NCBI RefSeq assembly: GCF_002797415.1
Contig: NZ_KZ454944.1
Location: 829,745 to 893,744 of the forward strand
Direction of reading: 5' to 3'
Source of the DNA: Bacillus alkalisoli
GTDB lineage: Bacteria; Bacillota; Bacilli; Bacillales; Bacillaceae_I
Length of the DNA: 64,000 nucleotides
Shown here: positions 53,397 through 64,000 of the stretch, piece after piece
Layout: each line of letters opens with the position of its first letter
Numbering within the stretch: the first letter of the stretch is position 1
The notes under the pieces: generated by a model
Told to the model about the DNA's origin: nothing
Databases searched by the model: none
What the model saw: only the letters and a program-made list of their open reading frames with translations
Position numbers and translations under genes: made by a program

Positions 53397-55289
53397 TTGC
53401 AAGTGGTAGCAAATCCAACTGATTTTGAATTGCACTTATTTCACGAAGGAACGTTGTATAAAAGTCATGAGTTATTCGGAGCGCATGTTTTAAAAAGAAG
53501 ACGTAAATTAGTAGGTACAAGATTTACAGTTTGGGCACCAAATGCAGCAGAAGTTAGACTGATAGGATCGTTTAATAATTGGAACGGAGAGAATACTCCA
53601 TTACAACGAATAAATAATGAAGGCGTGTGGAGTGTCCTTATAAACGAACAAGATTTATCAGGGGAAATGTATAAATACGAATTGGTAACACAACAAGGTG
53701 AGGTCTTACATAAGGCAGATCCATATGCATTTTATTCAGAAGTTAGGCCAAACACGGCTTCCATTGTTTATAGCCTAGACGGATACAAATGGAAAGATGC
53801 TAATTGGAGACGGAAGAAAAAACGAATTACAATTTATGAAAAGCCAATGTTTATATACGAACTCCATTTAGCTTCATGGAAAAAGAAAGAGGATGGGTCA
53901 CTATTCACCTATTTAGAGCTTATTGATGAACTTATTCCATACATTCAAGAACAAGGTTATACCCATATAGAACTATTGCCAGTCATTGAACATCCGTATG
54001 ATCGGTCTTGGGGATATCAAGGAACAGGTTATTTTTCCGCTACAAGCAGATACGGTACACCACAAGAATTAATGACATTTATCGATGCCTGTCATCAAGT
54101 AGATATTGGAATAATACTTGATTGGGTTCCTGGTCATTTTTGTAAAGATGCACACGGGCTTTACATGTTTGATGGTACACCAACATTTGAGTATACATCT
54201 TACAATGATAGAGAAAATGAAGTGTGGGGAACGGCCAACTTTGATTTAGGAAAGCCAGAAGTAAGGAGTTTTCTAATTTCAAATGCTTTATTTTGGATGG
54301 AGTATTTTCATATAGACGGCTTTAGAGTAGATGCGGTTTCTAATATCATCTACTGGCCGAATACGAATGAATCTCACGAGAATCCTTTTGCCATTGAATT
54401 TCTTAAGAACTTAAACAAAGCAGTATTTGAATATGATTATAGCGCTCTTATGATAGCGGAAGATTCTTCTGATTGGCCACTTGTTACAGCTCCGACATAT
54501 GAAGGTGGACTTGGCTTTAATTATAAGTGGAACATGGGTTGGATGAATGACATGTTGACTTATATGGAAACTCCGTCGCAAGAACGTTCGATGATTCACG
54601 ATAAAGTGACGTTTTCGTTAATGTACGCTTTTTCCGAAAACTTTATTTTGCCATTGTCCCATGATGAAGTTGTACACGGGAAAAAGTCGCTTCTTAATAA
54701 AATGCCTGGTAGTTACGAAGAAAAGTTCGCTCAACTCCGCTTATTATATGGTTATTTTATGACACACCCAGGAAAGAAACTTTTATTTATGGGTGGAGAG
54801 TTTGGTCAGTTTGATGAGTGGAAAGATTTGGAACAAGTAGATTGGATGCTTATAGAACAATATGAGTCTCATCGTAATATGAACAAGTATATGAAAGAAC
54901 TTACACATTTTTATCTAAATAATCCTTCGTTGTTTGAACAAGATCACGCACATAGTGGATTCGAATGGATAGATGCGAACAACCGTGAACAAAGTATTTT
55001 CTCTTATATACGCTACGGCAAGAACGCAGGAGATTACACGGTCGTTATATGTAATTTTACTTGTAGAGCTTATCAAAATTTCACTTTAGGCGTTCCGGAA
55101 GAATGCGGTTATGAACAAGTTTTTAATAGTGATGATGTTCATTTCGGAGGCACAGGAATTACTAATTTAGACGAAATTGAAGTGAAAAAAGGGGAATATC
55201 ACGGTAAACCTTATCATATGATGGTCAATGTTGCGCCGTTCGGTGTATGTATGTTGCAACCTGTGAGAAGAAGAGGGGAGAGAAAGTAA
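53397..55289 (+). CDS. glgB: 1,4-alpha-glucan branching enzyme
   Basis: The 630-residue GH13 enzyme starts at TTG 53397 with GAAAGGATGA upstream. The N-terminal CBM48 domain includes [21 protein letters not shown]. The catalytic barrel has [34 protein letters not shown] (nucleophile Asp), [10 protein letters not shown] (acid Glu) and [13 protein letters not shown] (third Asp), all conserved. It forms alpha-1,6 branches in glycogen. First gene of glgBCDAP; glgC begins two bases after its stop. Confidence 0.97.
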   Translation: MQVVANPTDFELHLFHEGTLYKSHELFGAHVLKRRRKLVGTRFTVWAPNAAEVRLIGSFNNWNGENTPLQRINNEGVWSVLINEQDLSGEMYKYELVTQQGEVLHKADPYAFYSEVRPNTASIVYSLDGYKWKDANWRRKKKRITIYEKPMFIYELHLASWKKKEDGSLFTYLELIDELIPYIQEQGYTHIELLPVIEHPYDRSWGYQGTGYFSATSRYGTPQELMTFIDACHQVDIGIILDWVPGHFCKDAHGLYMFDGTPTFEYTSYNDRENEVWGTANFDLGKPEVRSFLISNALFWMEYFHIDGFRVDAVSNIIYWPNTNESHENPFAIEFLKNLNKAVFEYDYSALMIAEDSSDWPLVTAPTYEGGLGFNYKWNMGWMNDMLTYMETPSQERSMIHDKVTFSLMYAFSENFILPLSHDEVVHGKKSLLNKMPGSYEEKFAQLRLLYGYFMTHPGKKLLFMGGEFGQFDEWKDLEQVDWMLIEQYESHRNMNKYMKELTHFYLNNPSLFEQDHAHSGFEWIDANNREQSIFSYIRYGKNAGDYTVVICNFTCRAYQNFTLGVPEECGYEQVFNSDDVHFGGTGITNLDEIEVKKGEYHGKPYHMMVNVAPFGVCMLQPVRRRGERK

Positions 55290-55291
55290 AG

Positions 55292-56428
55292 ATGGTCAAG
55301 AAGAAATGTGTCGCGATGTTATTAGCAGGTGGAAAAGGAAGCCGTTTAAGTTCATTAACTAAAAATTTAGCGAAACCGGCCGTACCTTTCGGCGGAAAAT
55401 ATAGAATTATCGATTTTGCTTTAAGTAACTGTACGAATTCGGGAATTGATACAGTTGGAGTACTAACTCAATATCAACCACTCGTACTGAACTCTTACAT
55501 CGGGATTGGAAGTGCATGGGACTTAGACCGTAAAAATGGAGGAGTAACTGTTTTACCTCCATATAGTGAATCTTCTGGTGTTAGATGGTATACGGGAACA
55601 GCTAGTGCTATCTATCAAAATATGAACTATTTGCGCCAATATGATCCGGAGTACGTGTTAATTTTATCTGGCGACCATATTTATAAGATGGACTATTCGG
55701 CAATGCTGGATTATCACGTTAAACAAGATGCGGACGTTTCTATTTCCGTTATAGAAGTTCCGTGGGAAGAAGCAAGTCGATTTGGGATCATGAATACAAA
55801 TGAGAAAATGGAAGTAACCGCTTTTGACGAAAAGCCAGCAAATCCAAAAAATAATTTAGCATCGATGGGAGTCTACATTTTTAAATGGTCTATTTTAAAG
55901 GAATATTTAGAGATGGATGACCGTAATCCTGAATCAAGTCATGATTTTGGTAAAGATGTCATTCCTCTATTATTGGAAGAAAAGAAACGTTTAATGGCTT
56001 ATCCATATAAAGGTTACTGGAAAGATGTTGGTACAGTTAAAAGCTTATGGGAAGCAAATATGGATTTACTAGATGAAACGTGTGAATTGAATTTATTTGA
56101 TTATAATTGGAGAATTTATTCTGTTAATCCAAATCAACAACCACAGTATATTGCACCAAATGCGGAAGTGACGGAATCATTAATTAACGAAGGGTGTGTC
56201 ATTGAAGGAAAAGTCGATCATTCGGTTGTTTTCCAAGGTGTATCAGTTGGTGAAAACTCCGTTGTACAGCACTCGGTTGTCATGCCAGAGGCGAAAATTG
56301 GTAACAATGTTTATATTGAGAGAGCAATTATTCCAGCAGGAATGGTTATTCCAGATGGAGCAATTATTGCCCCTGAAAAAAATGAAGATGAAATTTTACT
56401 AGTTTCGGAAGAATTTTTGGCAGTTTAA
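55292..56428 (+). CDS. glgC: Glucose-1-phosphate adenylyltransferase catalytic subunit
   Basis: The start is ATG 55292, with GGGGAGAG ten bases upstream; earlier in-frame starts lie inside glgB. The 378-residue enzyme has the nucleotidyltransferase motif [16 protein letters not shown], the conserved [19 protein letters not shown], and [12 protein letters not shown]-type [11 protein letters not shown] with the catalytic Asp. A C-terminal left-handed beta-helix follows. It makes ADP-glucose, the committed step of glycogen synthesis, and in Bacillus works with GlgD. Confidence 0.97.
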   Translation: MVKKKCVAMLLAGGKGSRLSSLTKNLAKPAVPFGGKYRIIDFALSNCTNSGIDTVGVLTQYQPLVLNSYIGIGSAWDLDRKNGGVTVLPPYSESSGVRWYTGTASAIYQNMNYLRQYDPEYVLILSGDHIYKMDYSAMLDYHVKQDADVSISVIEVPWEEASRFGIMNTNEKMEVTAFDEKPANPKNNLASMGVYIFKWSILKEYLEMDDRNPESSHDFGKDVIPLLLEEKKRLMAYPYKGYWKDVGTVKSLWEANMDLLDETCELNLFDYNWRIYSVNPNQQPQYIAPNAEVTESLINEGCVIEGKVDHSVVFQGVSVGENSVVQHSVVMPEAKIGNNVYIERAIIPAGMVIPDGAIIAPEKNEDEILLVSEEFLAV

Positions 56429-56455
56429 TAGAATAATTGGAGAGGGTGTACTTCC

Positions 56456-57481
56456 ATGAATAAATCAATGTTAGGGATTATAGATGCAACAACACATATA
56501 GATGAAATGAGCGAGTTAACGTGGAAACGTTCTTCAGCAGCAGTACCATTTGGAGGTCGTTATCGCTTAATCGACTTTGTCTTATCCAATATGGTTAACT
56601 CAGGTATTTCAAGTGTAGCCATTTTTCCTAAATATCAATATCGTTCGTTAATGGACCATCTAGGTTCAGGGAAACAATGGGATTTAAACAGAAAGAGAGA
56701 CGGATTGTTCTTTTTTCCAAGCTCGGAAAAATCCTTATTAGAAGGAATCGGCTCATTCCAGCAATTCAAGGAGAATGAAGACTTTTTTCTTAGAAGTTCA
56801 CAGGAGTATGTTGTTTTAGCCAATAGTTACACTGTTTGTAATATGGATTATAGAGTGATGTTAAAAAGACATTTAGACAATAAGTGTGATATTACACATG
56901 TACGTCAATTAGGTAAGTCATTAGATGTTTATATATTAGAAAAAACGTTGTTAATTGATTTATTTAAAAATGCTGATACAACAGGTTATCGAAATATTTC
57001 GGATTGTATTAGAGATCCAAAATCTGAATTAACCATTTGTGATTATGAATATGAAAGTTTTGTCGCTGTCATCGATTCTGTAAACAGCTACTATCAGAAT
57101 AGTTTAGCGTTACTTAATCCTACTGTATGGAAACAAATTTTCCGCCGTGAACAGCCAATTTTTACAAAAGTAAAAGATGAACCACCAACTAAGTATTCCA
57201 AAGATGCTTACGTGAAAAATTCTATGATTGCTAATGGTGCTATTATACAAGGCCATGTAGAAAACAGTATCATTTTCCGTGGAGTAAAAGTGGAAAAAGG
57301 TGCGGTAATTAAGAATAGTATCGTGATGCAAAAAAGTGTTGTGGAAGCGGATGCTGTTTTAGATTGTGTTATTTTAGACAAAGATGTAAAAGTAGAACAA
57401 GGTACAGTATTAAAAGGAGAAAATTTTGATCCGTATTTAGTGAAAAAAGGAACAATACAAGGAGCGCTGATGAATTCGTGA
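56456..57481 (+). CDS. glgD: Glucose-1-phosphate adenylyltransferase regulatory subunit
   Basis: The 341-residue GlgC homologue has a degenerate N-terminal nucleotide loop: the GGKGSRL motif of GlgC is missing, and [22 protein letters not shown] is kept. The C-terminal beta-helix is present. GlgD is non-catalytic and raises GlgC activity in a GlgC-GlgD complex. The ATG 56456 has GGAGAGGG upstream, 27 bases after the glgC stop. Its stop overlaps the GTG start of glgA (GTGA). Confidence 0.96.
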   Translation: MNKSMLGIIDATTHIDEMSELTWKRSSAAVPFGGRYRLIDFVLSNMVNSGISSVAIFPKYQYRSLMDHLGSGKQWDLNRKRDGLFFFPSSEKSLLEGIGSFQQFKENEDFFLRSSQEYVVLANSYTVCNMDYRVMLKRHLDNKCDITHVRQLGKSLDVYILEKTLLIDLFKNADTTGYRNISDCIRDPKSELTICDYEYESFVAVIDSVNSYYQNSLALLNPTVWKQIFRREQPIFTKVKDEPPTKYSKDAYVKNSMIANGAIIQGHVENSIIFRGVKVEKGAVIKNSIVMQKSVVEADAVLDCVILDKDVKVEQGTVLKGENFDPYLVKKGTIQGALMNS

Positions 57482-58929
57482 AAGTTTTATTTGTCGTCTC
57501 GGAATGTGTCCCATTTGCAAAATCCGGCGGACTAGGGGATGTTGCAGGAGCACTGCCAAAAGAGTTGAAAAAACTTGGTACTGATGTACGCGTTATTTTA
57601 CCAAAATACGGGCAGATTCCAACTAAGTTTAAAGAAAATATGAATCATATAGAGGCAATTACATTATCGGTAGGTTGGAGAAAACAATATTGTGGTATTG
57701 AGATGCTTGAGTTCGAAGGCGTGACATACTATTTTATTGATAATGAGTACTATTTTAATCGAGATTCATTATATGGACATTTCGACGATGGGGAGAGATT
57801 TGCTTACTTTTGTAGAGCGGTATTAGAGTCTTTACCTATTATTGATTTTATTCCGGATGTTGTTCATTGTCACGATTGGCATACGGGAATGGTTAACTTT
57901 TTATTAGAAAAAGAATTCAAATCTGATATTCGTTATAAACGTGTTCAAACTGCTTTTACGATTCATAACCTACAATTTCAAGGAGTCTTCCCTAAAGGAA
58001 TTTTAGACGATTTACTAAACTTATCTGATGAGTATTTTACAACAGAACAATTAGAGTTTTTCGGTCAAGTGAATTTTATGAAAGCGGCACTTGTGTCATC
58101 ATCTGTTATCACAACGGTTAGTCCCACTTATAAGGATGAAATTCAAACACCTTACTACGGAGAAATGTTAGATGGAGTTTTAAGGTCAAGAAGCAGTGCG
58201 TTAATTGGAATTATTAATGGGATCGATGAAGATATTTATAATCCAAAGCATGATGAAATGATTGTTTCGACGTATGATGCAAAAAATATGGAACGAAAGA
58301 AAGATAACAAAGAAGAGTTACAACTTTTGGCTAATTTACCTGTACGTGTGGAAGTACCGATAATTGCGATGGTAACTCGTCTTACGAAACAAAAAGGACT
58401 AGACCTAGTAACAGCGGTAATGGAAGAGTTGTTAAAGGAAGATGTACAGTTAGTAGTCCTAGGAACAGGTGAATATGAATTTGAACAATTTTTTGGCTAT
58501 CTGGCACATCGTTATCCTGATAAAGTAAAAGTATTTATCGGTTTTGACGAAGAACTAGCTCATAAAATTTATGCAGGTTCTGATATGTTTTTAATGCCAT
58601 CCAAATTTGAGCCGTGTGGTTTAGGGCAACTTATCGCGCTAAGGTACGGCACGATCCCAATCGTTCGTGAAACGGGTGGGCTAAATGATACGGTTCAGTC
58701 ATATAATGAAGTGACAAAAGATGGGAATGGATTTTCGTTTACAAACTTTAATGCCCACGATATGTTGTTTACGATTTGTCGTGCCATAGCGTGTTACCAA
58801 AAGAAAGACGTTTGGCAAAATATTATGTTAGAAGCTATGAATAAAGATTATAGTTGGGCCAAATCAGCTTTTAAGTACAACCAGTTATATTCATCTTTGA
58901 TTGCTAGGAGTGGAGTACATGTTCTGTAA
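57478..58929 (+). CDS. glgA: Glycogen synthase (ADP-glucose)
   Basis: The start is GTG 57478, overlapping glgD by four bases. The 483-residue GT5 enzyme has the [19 protein letters not shown]-glucose motif near the N-terminus, HDWHTGMV, the second domain [14 protein letters not shown], and [21 protein letters not shown] with the catalytic Glu region. It elongates alpha-1,4-glucan. Cytoplasmic; its 3' end overlaps the glgP start by 11 bases. Confidence 0.97.
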   Translation: MKVLFVVSECVPFAKSGGLGDVAGALPKELKKLGTDVRVILPKYGQIPTKFKENMNHIEAITLSVGWRKQYCGIEMLEFEGVTYYFIDNEYYFNRDSLYGHFDDGERFAYFCRAVLESLPIIDFIPDVVHCHDWHTGMVNFLLEKEFKSDIRYKRVQTAFTIHNLQFQGVFPKGILDDLLNLSDEYFTTEQLEFFGQVNFMKAALVSSSVITTVSPTYKDEIQTPYYGEMLDGVLRSRSSALIGIINGIDEDIYNPKHDEMIVSTYDAKNMERKKDNKEELQLLANLPVRVEVPIIAMVTRLTKQKGLDLVTAVMEELLKEDVQLVVLGTGEYEFEQFFGYLAHRYPDKVKVFIGFDEELAHKIYAGSDMFLMPSKFEPCGLGQLIALRYGTIPIVRETGGLNDTVQSYNEVTKDGNGFSFTNFNAHDMLFTICRAIACYQKKDVWQNIMLEAMNKDYSWAKSAFKYNQLYSSLIARSGVHVL

Positions 58930-61315
58930 CAAGGAAACATTTAAAACAGTCTTTGCTAATAAAGTGGAGCGGATGTACGGAAAGAGCTTTGCTGAATCAA
59001 CCCCTAGAGACCATTTTCATGCATTAGGTAGTATGGTCCGTGAATACATTAGTACGAACTGGATTGAGACAAACGAGCGAAACCGAACGACTAACAATAA
59101 GCAAGTGTATTACTTGTCGATTGAGTTTTTGTTAGGCAGATTGTTAGGAAATAATTTGTTGAACTTAGGAATAAGAGATTGTGTAAAAGATGGGTTAGAA
59201 GAGCTAGGATTAGACCTTCATTCCATTGAAGAAATAGAAGCAGATGCCGGCCTAGGAAATGGTGGACTAGGTCGTCTTGCTGCTTGTTTTCTAGATTCAT
59301 TAGCTTCTTTAGATTTGCCAGGGCACGGTTGTGGTATACGATATAAACATGGTCTGTTTGACCAGAAATTTGTAGATGGATATCAAGTAGAACTACCTGA
59401 ACAATGGCTTCGTCACGGAAATGTGTGGGAAGTGCGAAAACCAGATCAAGCGGTAGAAATTCGTTTTTTTGGAAAAGTCGAAACGTATGAAGAAGATGGA
59501 AAGACTTTGTTTCGTCATGCTAAAGGGGAAAAGATTACAGCTGTTCCATATGATATGCCAGTAGTGGGATATGAAACATCTAACGTTAATACGCTAAGGT
59601 TATGGAGTGCTGAACCAGCTCCATATCCTACGAATAAAGACATATTACAATATAAGCGTGACACAGAAGCAGTGTCAGAGTTTCTTTATCCAGATGATAC
59701 GCATGATGAAGGAAAGATCCTAAGATTAAAGCAACAATACTTTTTAGTCTCAGCAAGTCTAGGTAGTATTGTGCGTTCCTATAGAAAGAAGAATGGTAGT
59801 TTAGTAGACTTGCACGAACGAGTTACGATTCACATTAATGATACGCATCCTGTGCTAGCTATTCCAGAATTAATGAGAATTCTATTAGATGAAGAGGCGA
59901 TGAGTTGGGAAGAAGCTTGGGAGATTACTAAAAATACGATTTCATACACAAATCATACAACATTATCGGAAGCTTTAGAAAAATGGCCTGTTTCCATTTT
60001 TCAACCGTTATTACCTCGTATTTTTATGATAGTAAATGAAATAAATGAGCGCTATTGTCAAGAGTTATGGGATCGATACCCTGGCGACTGGGGACGTATC
60101 GAGGAAATGGCTATTATCGCGCATGGGGTTGTTAAGATGGCCCATTTAGCTATTGTCGGTAGCTACAGTGTGAATGGCGTTGCCAAAATTCATACGGAAA
60201 TTTTAAAAAAACGAGAAATGCGCCTTTTTTACGAAGCATTTCCTGAGAAATTTAATAATAAGACTAACGGAATTACACACCGCAGATGGTTGTTAAAAGC
60301 AAACCCACAGTTAACAAAACTAATAACTGATTCTATCGGCACTGCATGGATACATGACACGCGTCATTTAGAGCAGTTGAAGGACTACGTCCATGACCCA
60401 AGTTTTCTAGAAAACTTGGCAAACGTTAAAAAAGAGCGGAAACAGATTTTAGCTGACCGCATTTTTAAGCAGCAAGGAATACATGTTGACGTGAATAGTA
60501 TCTTTGACGTTCAAGTGAAAAGGTTGCATGCGTATAAACGACAGTTGTTGAATGTATTGCATATTATGTATCTATACAATCGCTTAAAAGATGATAGCCA
60601 CTTCGATATACAGCCGCGTACGTTTATATTCGGTGCAAAAGCGTCGCCTGGCTATTATTATGCGAAGAGGGTAATTAAGTTAATTAACTCGTTAGCAGAT
60701 AAAGTGAATAATGATCCATTTACGAATGATAGATTAAAAGTTATTTTTCTAGAAAACTATCGGGTATCGTTAGCGGAAGATATTTTCCCAGCTGCTGATG
60801 TTAGTGAGCAAATATCAACTGCTAGTAAGGAAGCATCTGGAACTGGAAATATGAAGTTTATGATGAATGGTGCTCTTACGATTGGAACGTTAGATGGAGC
60901 AAACGTCGAGATGAAGGAAGAAGTTGGGTCAGAGAACATGTTCTTGTTCGGTTTAACGGCAGAAGAAGTGTTAAACTATTATCAAAATGGGGGATACAGG
61001 TCTTCTGAATATTATCATCATGATAAAAGAATTCAACAAGTACTAGAACAATTAATTAATGGCTTTTTCCCGGACGCGCAAGATCACTTTGAGCCAATCT
61101 ATGATTCTTTATTAATGCAAAACGATGAGTATTTTGTATTGCGCGATTTTGATTCGTATGTAGATGCACAAGCAAAAGTGGATGCATCGTATCGAAATCC
61201 GTTAAAATGGTGGACGTTAAGTGGTTTAAACATTGCTTCGTCTGGATATTTTTCAAGCGATAGAACCATTAAGCAGTATGCAGATGAAATATGGGGATTA
61301 ACGAAAAGTAAATAG
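58919..61315 (+). CDS. glgP: Glycogen phosphorylase
   Basis: The start is ATG 58919, with AGGAGTGGAG upstream, inside the end of glgA; an in-frame ATG at 58901 is 5' of that site. The 798-residue GT35 enzyme has [41 protein letters not shown] and the PLP-lysine motif [27 protein letters not shown]. It releases glucose-1-phosphate from glycogen. A terminator and a family-2 repeat follow the operon. Confidence 0.97.
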   Translation: MFCNKETFKTVFANKVERMYGKSFAESTPRDHFHALGSMVREYISTNWIETNERNRTTNNKQVYYLSIEFLLGRLLGNNLLNLGIRDCVKDGLEELGLDLHSIEEIEADAGLGNGGLGRLAACFLDSLASLDLPGHGCGIRYKHGLFDQKFVDGYQVELPEQWLRHGNVWEVRKPDQAVEIRFFGKVETYEEDGKTLFRHAKGEKITAVPYDMPVVGYETSNVNTLRLWSAEPAPYPTNKDILQYKRDTEAVSEFLYPDDTHDEGKILRLKQQYFLVSASLGSIVRSYRKKNGSLVDLHERVTIHINDTHPVLAIPELMRILLDEEAMSWEEAWEITKNTISYTNHTTLSEALEKWPVSIFQPLLPRIFMIVNEINERYCQELWDRYPGDWGRIEEMAIIAHGVVKMAHLAIVGSYSVNGVAKIHTEILKKREMRLFYEAFPEKFNNKTNGITHRRWLLKANPQLTKLITDSIGTAWIHDTRHLEQLKDYVHDPSFLENLANVKKERKQILADRIFKQQGIHVDVNSIFDVQVKRLHAYKRQLLNVLHIMYLYNRLKDDSHFDIQPRTFIFGAKASPGYYYAKRVIKLINSLADKVNNDPFTNDRLKVIFLENYRVSLAEDIFPAADVSEQISTASKEASGTGNMKFMMNGALTIGTLDGANVEMKEEVGSENMFLFGLTAEEVLNYYQNGGYRSSEYYHHDKRIQQVLEQLINGFFPDAQDHFEPIYDSLLMQNDEYFVLRDFDSYVDAQAKVDASYRNPLKWWTLSGLNIASSGYFSSDRTIKQYADEIWGLTKSK

Positions 61316-61328
61316 AAAGAATGGAAGG

Positions 61329-61370
61329 CACCTTTACTTTAGGCATATAAAAAGTAAAGGTGTTTTATTA
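61329..61370 (+). terminator. Terminator of the glg operon
   Basis: CACCTTTACTTT / AAAGTAAAGGTG arms, then TTTTATTATTT. Confidence 0.85.
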
Positions 61371-61372
61371 TT

Positions 61373-61529
61373 TGAATCAATTTCATAATTACGGTTCGTT
61401 TAGTGAAAAACGAGTTATTTTCCAGGAAAAAGTATAGGTTGTTCGTCTTTTATGCGTTTAAACTAGCAGATAGAGTTATATAATTCGTTTTTCGTAAAGT
61501 AATCATACATTATGAAACGGACTCATTTA
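61373..61529 (+). repeat. Family-2 dispersed repeat, copy 4 (157 bp)
   Basis: Begins TGAATCAATTTCATAATTAC, continues GGTTCGTTTAGTGAAAAACG, ends AATCATACATTATGAAACGG then ACTCATTTA. The two ends are imperfect inverted repeats of about 40 bases. Same length and ends as 14565-14722. Confidence 0.8.
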
Positions 61530-61596
61530 GGAGGAAAACTTTTCCTTGTTGTGGAATATCATAGAATGTAAATTTGTTCATAGGGGGGACGTATAG

Positions 61597-61911
61597 GTGG
61601 TATGGAAAAACCCTAATAAGATGTCTGTTATTTCTCTTTGGAGCACGGTCATCGTTTTCTCGGCGCTTTGGATTTTTCTTTCATATGTTGATTTTTCAAA
61701 TGCGTTTGTTATGGTATTGGGTAAATATTTTATTATGGTGGCTTTACCGTTTCTATTAATCAATCCAATAGCTGGTTTTATTTACACGTTTTTTATGGAT
61801 AAGAGTAGTAAGATTGTGTACGGAATCATTCATTTTGTTTTCATCTGTACGGTCTCAGTGTTTGCCTTTATTTCTATTATGTTTAGATACTTTGTGCCGT
61901 TTGGACCGTAA
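61597..61911 (+). CDS. 104-residue membrane protein of unknown function
   Basis: The start is GTG 61597, with GGGGGGA nine bases upstream. There are three hydrophobic helices (VISLWSTVIVFSALWIFLSYV; FIMVALPFLLINPIAGFIYTFF; IIHFVFICTVSVFAFISIMF) with short loops. No family is recognised. It stands alone between the glg operon and the acetyltransferase gene, with which it may be co-transcribed across a 53-base gap. Confidence 0.7.
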   Translation: MVWKNPNKMSVISLWSTVIVFSALWIFLSYVDFSNAFVMVLGKYFIMVALPFLLINPIAGFIYTFFMDKSSKIVYGIIHFVFICTVSVFAFISIMFRYFVPFGP

Positions 61912-61964
61912 TTGTTAGATTAATTTGTAGTAACAAGTTATTAGAGTTTAAGGGGATGTAAGAA

Positions 61965-62501
61965 ATGGAATTGCAATTTGAATTATTAAATGAAAAAAAT
62001 GCCGTTGACTTAGTTACTTTTTTAACATCATGTAGGTGGCCTTTTCATGGCGATCCTGAGCCAAAGAAAGAAAGCATTTTGGAAAGAATAGAAAAGGGAT
62101 GGTACGAAGATAATCGCCATACTTTTTGGGTAATAGAAGACGGGAAGAGAATAGGGTTAGTAATTATTTATGATATAAATGACTCTATACCTTTATTTGA
62201 TATCCGTATTCGTGAAGATATAAGGGGTCGAGGGTTTGGTGCACAATCTGTTAAATGGCTAACAGACTATGTTTTTAATATGGAACCTTCTAAAATAAGA
62301 TTAGAGGCCCATACGAGAAGTGACAATTATGCAATGAGAAAAACATTACACAAATGTGGTTTTGTTAAAGAAGGTTACTTAAGGTACTCATGGGAAAATG
62401 ATGACGGAACTATACATGATGCTATTACATATTCCATTATAAGACCCGATTGGGAGAACGAGCTAAGAACGCCGATTCGGTTAGACGATTTAGCATATTG
62501 A
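61965..62501 (+). CDS. GNAT family N-acetyltransferase (RimJ/RimL-like)
   Basis: The 178-residue protein has the acetyl-CoA binding motif A (REDIRGRGFGAQSVKWLTDYVF, the R-x-x-G-x-G/A pattern) and motif B (LEAHTRSDNYAMRKTLHKCGFVKEGYLR). This is typical of the RimJ/RimL group that acetylates protein N-termini or amines. The ATG 61965 has AAGGGGATG upstream. The acceptor substrate cannot be told. Confidence 0.9.
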   Translation: MELQFELLNEKNAVDLVTFLTSCRWPFHGDPEPKKESILERIEKGWYEDNRHTFWVIEDGKRIGLVIIYDINDSIPLFDIRIREDIRGRGFGAQSVKWLTDYVFNMEPSKIRLEAHTRSDNYAMRKTLHKCGFVKEGYLRYSWENDDGTIHDAITYSIIRPDWENELRTPIRLDDLAY

Positions 62502-62590
62502 TTTATTTTTGTAGATTACGACATTGATCTATTTAAGAGGCGATTGGAAAATAAAAATTCCATATCGCCTTTTGTTTATAGAAAAAACAC

Positions 62591-63358
62591 TTAGTAAATA
62601 ATAATCTCATTAGTATTATCTCTCTTGTCACTAACTTCCTTCTCGATTGTTTCAATATACGTATCAATACTATGGTTTTTCACAATGGATCCTTCTCTTC
62701 TTATAAAATGAATGGCTTTTGGAACGTGGCGATAATACCACGTTTTTTTTGAAATAGGTCCGTACAATTTAGTCGTCGGTAAAAATGGGACAGCATCTAG
62801 TAGATTTACGTATCTGATGGAGGCTGGGCAAACTTTTTTATATTCTTCTACAAATTGCTCATCGCCTACCCTAGGAGCTCCATAATTGTACATGTAAAAG
62901 TGATCATGTAATTGATTGCTTCCTATGTCAAAAGCGTTTAGTACCGCAAGCGCCCCTCCTAAACTATGCCCAGTAATAAATAGTGCTTTTTCTTTTGGAA
63001 GTGATTTTAGTGTTTCTAAAATTTCGTCCCTTGCTGATTCATAGACAGACAAGAATCCACTGTGTACAAATGGTTTGCTTTTGCAATGTTGGAATGGATG
63101 TTGATAAATCTCAGCGTCAGAAACCCAATCTAAGTCAGTGGATGTACCTCTAAATGCAATAATAATCGCATCATCCGACTCTAAAATAAAGCCAAACCAC
63201 TCTAGATGATGAAAAGACTTTGCTTTGAATTCTTTTACTATATTAAATCCTTTAGGGACGGTGAAAAGTCCATTTTGATGGAACTGGTCGTAAGCTAAAC
63301 GTGAACACTCCGCTAAAAATAATGCCCATTCTGGAGAATGGTATGGAATAGAACGCAT
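62591..63358 (-). CDS. Class 3 lipase family protein
   Basis: The start is ATG 63358, with AAGGATG about ten bases upstream; an in-frame GTG at 63367 is too close to that site. The 255-residue Lipase_3 protein has IIAFRGTSTDLDWVSDAE (oxyanion region) and the nucleophile motif GHSLGGALAVLNAF. YNYGAPRVGDEQF and later VNLLDAVPFLPT carry the active-site Asp, and the terminal histidine is probably in WYYRHVPKAIHF. There is no signal peptide, unlike secreted fungal lipases, so it is likely cytoplasmic. Substrates may be lipids or other esters. Confidence 0.9.
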   Translation of the reverse strand: MRSIPYHSPEWALFLAECSRLAYDQFHQNGLFTVPKGFNIVKEFKAKSFHHLEWFGFILESDDAIIIAFRGTSTDLDWVSDAEIYQHPFQHCKSKPFVHSGFLSVYESARDEILETLKSLPKEKALFITGHSLGGALAVLNAFDIGSNQLHDHFYMYNYGAPRVGDEQFVEEYKKVCPASIRYVNLLDAVPFLPTTKLYGPISKKTWYYRHVPKAIHFIRREGSIVKNHSIDTYIETIEKEVSDKRDNTNEIIIY

Positions 63359-63771
63359 TAAATTCACATCCTTGGTATTTGCTTTTACTAAAATATGTCT
63401 GGAATGGGGGAGGAGTGAAAGGAAAAGGGAGGATTGAGTTGAAAAAGTAAAGGTTTTAATAGGAATAGAGGAGGATTAGAATTGAAACACAAGTGACGAG
63501 GATTGAAACAGAAAAGAGTAAGATTGAAACACAACAGGGATGGTTTGAAACACAAATGTTCAGTAGGACGAGTATGAATTGGAATTGAAACACAAGTGAC
63601 GAGGATTGAAACAGAAAACAGTGAGATTGAAACACAACAGGTATAGATTGAAACACAAATCGAGAAATAATTAGAATTGAAACACAAAACAACCGATTAG
63701 AAAATAAACAAAATGAATAAGCTTAGCTACTACTAATATAAAAGGTAATAACTAAGCCTAATAAAATGTCT
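63359..63771. other. Intergenic region with a 21-bp tandem repeat
   Basis: About 410 gene-free bases are dominated by the repeat array at 63481-63687. Minus-strand frames through it translate as repeated Cys-Val-Ser-Ile-type words and are not considered genes. Confidence 0.6.
63481..63687 (+). repeat. 21-bp tandem repeat array with nested duplication
   Basis: ATTGAAACACAA-type cores begin at 63481, 63502, 63523, 63544, then 63584, 63605, 63626, 63647 and 63676. The spacing is 21 within each set of four. The second set repeats the first, 103 bases later, including the internal alternation CACAA, CAGAA, CACAA, CACAA. Confidence 0.9.
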
Positions 63772-64000
63772 TTATTCCTCTGTATACGATTCTTTCTCCC
63801 CGCTTGGCAAATCACCGAACGAAGTCATCAAACCTTCTTCATCTAAGGATTGTTCATACTCCTCGTGTTGTTTGTTAGGATAAACGGTTATCTCTTTACC
63901 GTACATATCTGTTCCTACAAAATTTTCATAATCTTCTACATATCCTTCATTTTCTTCATTTTCGATGTAGGCATTTTCATATCGGCCCACTTCTTCTACA
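63772..64000 (-). CDS. Acidic C-terminal fragment of a protein cut by the window edge
   Basis: The frame is open to the window's right edge on the minus strand. The visible ~76 residues are acidic and Tyr-rich (NAYIENEENEGYVEDYENFVG; HEEYEQSLDEEGLMTSFGDLPSGE). A GTG at 63990 could be a start, but no ribosome site can be judged in the ten bases left, so this may be the tail of a larger protein. No family is recognised. Confidence 0.5.
   Translation of the reverse strand, partial: VEEVGRYENAYIENEENEGYVEDYENFVGTDMYGKEITVYPNKQHEEYEQSLDEEGLMTSFGDLPSGEKESYTEE

Noticed and set aside
63481-63687. CRISPR-like array, since ATTGAAAC ends many CRISPR repeats
   Set aside because: The repeat core is only ~12 bases, the period is 21, spacers are short and not unique, and no cas genes are present. 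It is a tandem repeat with duplication.
63388-63692. Minus-strand frames of 78-99 codons rich in Cys, Val, Ser
   Set aside because: They are translations of the 21-bp repeat in two frames, without ribosome sites.

Overview
The window is an AT-rich stretch of a Bacillaceae (endospore-forming Firmicutes) chromosome. The evidence is an rrn operon followed by a long Bacillus-type tRNA cluster, a block of genes in B. subtilis yug/yux/kap order (yuxO, yuxJ, kapD, kapB, patB, yugE, yugF, yugI, yuzA, yugJ, pgi, yugN, yugO-mstX), an SspH-type spore protein gene, strong AGGAGG ribosome sites, many GTG/TTG starts, and SigA-like promoters. The species cannot be named from sequence alone.

Layout. 1-5.0 kb (minus): an operon of two ABC ATPases, a large permease with an extracellular M1-aminopeptidase-like domain that lacks the zinc motif, an ECF sigma factor, and a membrane protein that is probably its regulator. 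5.1-20.8 kb: a coat-like protein, an SDR, DedA, a SIMPL protein, a thioesterase, an MFS exporter, KapD and KapB, a cyclophilin lipoprotein, a SodC-like lipoprotein, PatB, YugE/F/I/J and YuzA. These genes are interspersed with two families of short palindromic repeats. 20.9-26.7 kb: the complete mrpABCDEFG Na+/H+ antiporter operon. 26.9-34.6 kb: pgi, yugN, the MstX-YugO potassium channel pair, sspH, a dicarboxylate-type symporter with two identical cre boxes upstream, proC and an M20 peptidase.

34.9-40.4 kb is the most unusual region. A class-I cyclic-di-GMP riboswitch with a following intrinsic terminator stands in front of a six-gene operon: an RsbT/RsbW-like ATPase, a two-TM HAMP-like membrane protein, a STAS protein, a PP2C/SpoIIE phosphatase, a Jag_N-FapA (DUF342) fusion, and a second STAS protein. 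This is a partner-switching module without a sigma factor in the operon, under second-messenger control.

40.5-50.2 kb: a stand-alone tRNA-Ala(GGC) on the minus strand, MgtC, an EamA transporter, then a 16S-23S-5S operon and 22 tRNAs. The 16S gene carries an expanded hairpin at the tip of helix 44. 50.3-52.1 kb: an ECF sigma/anti-sigma pair with an autoregulatory-looking promoter. 52.1-61.3 kb: a second-type methionine aminopeptidase, then the glycogen operon glgBCDAP with two Spo0A-box matches upstream. 61.6-64.0 kb: a small membrane protein, a GNAT acetyltransferase, a class-3 lipase, a 21-bp tandem repeat array, and a protein cut by the window edge.
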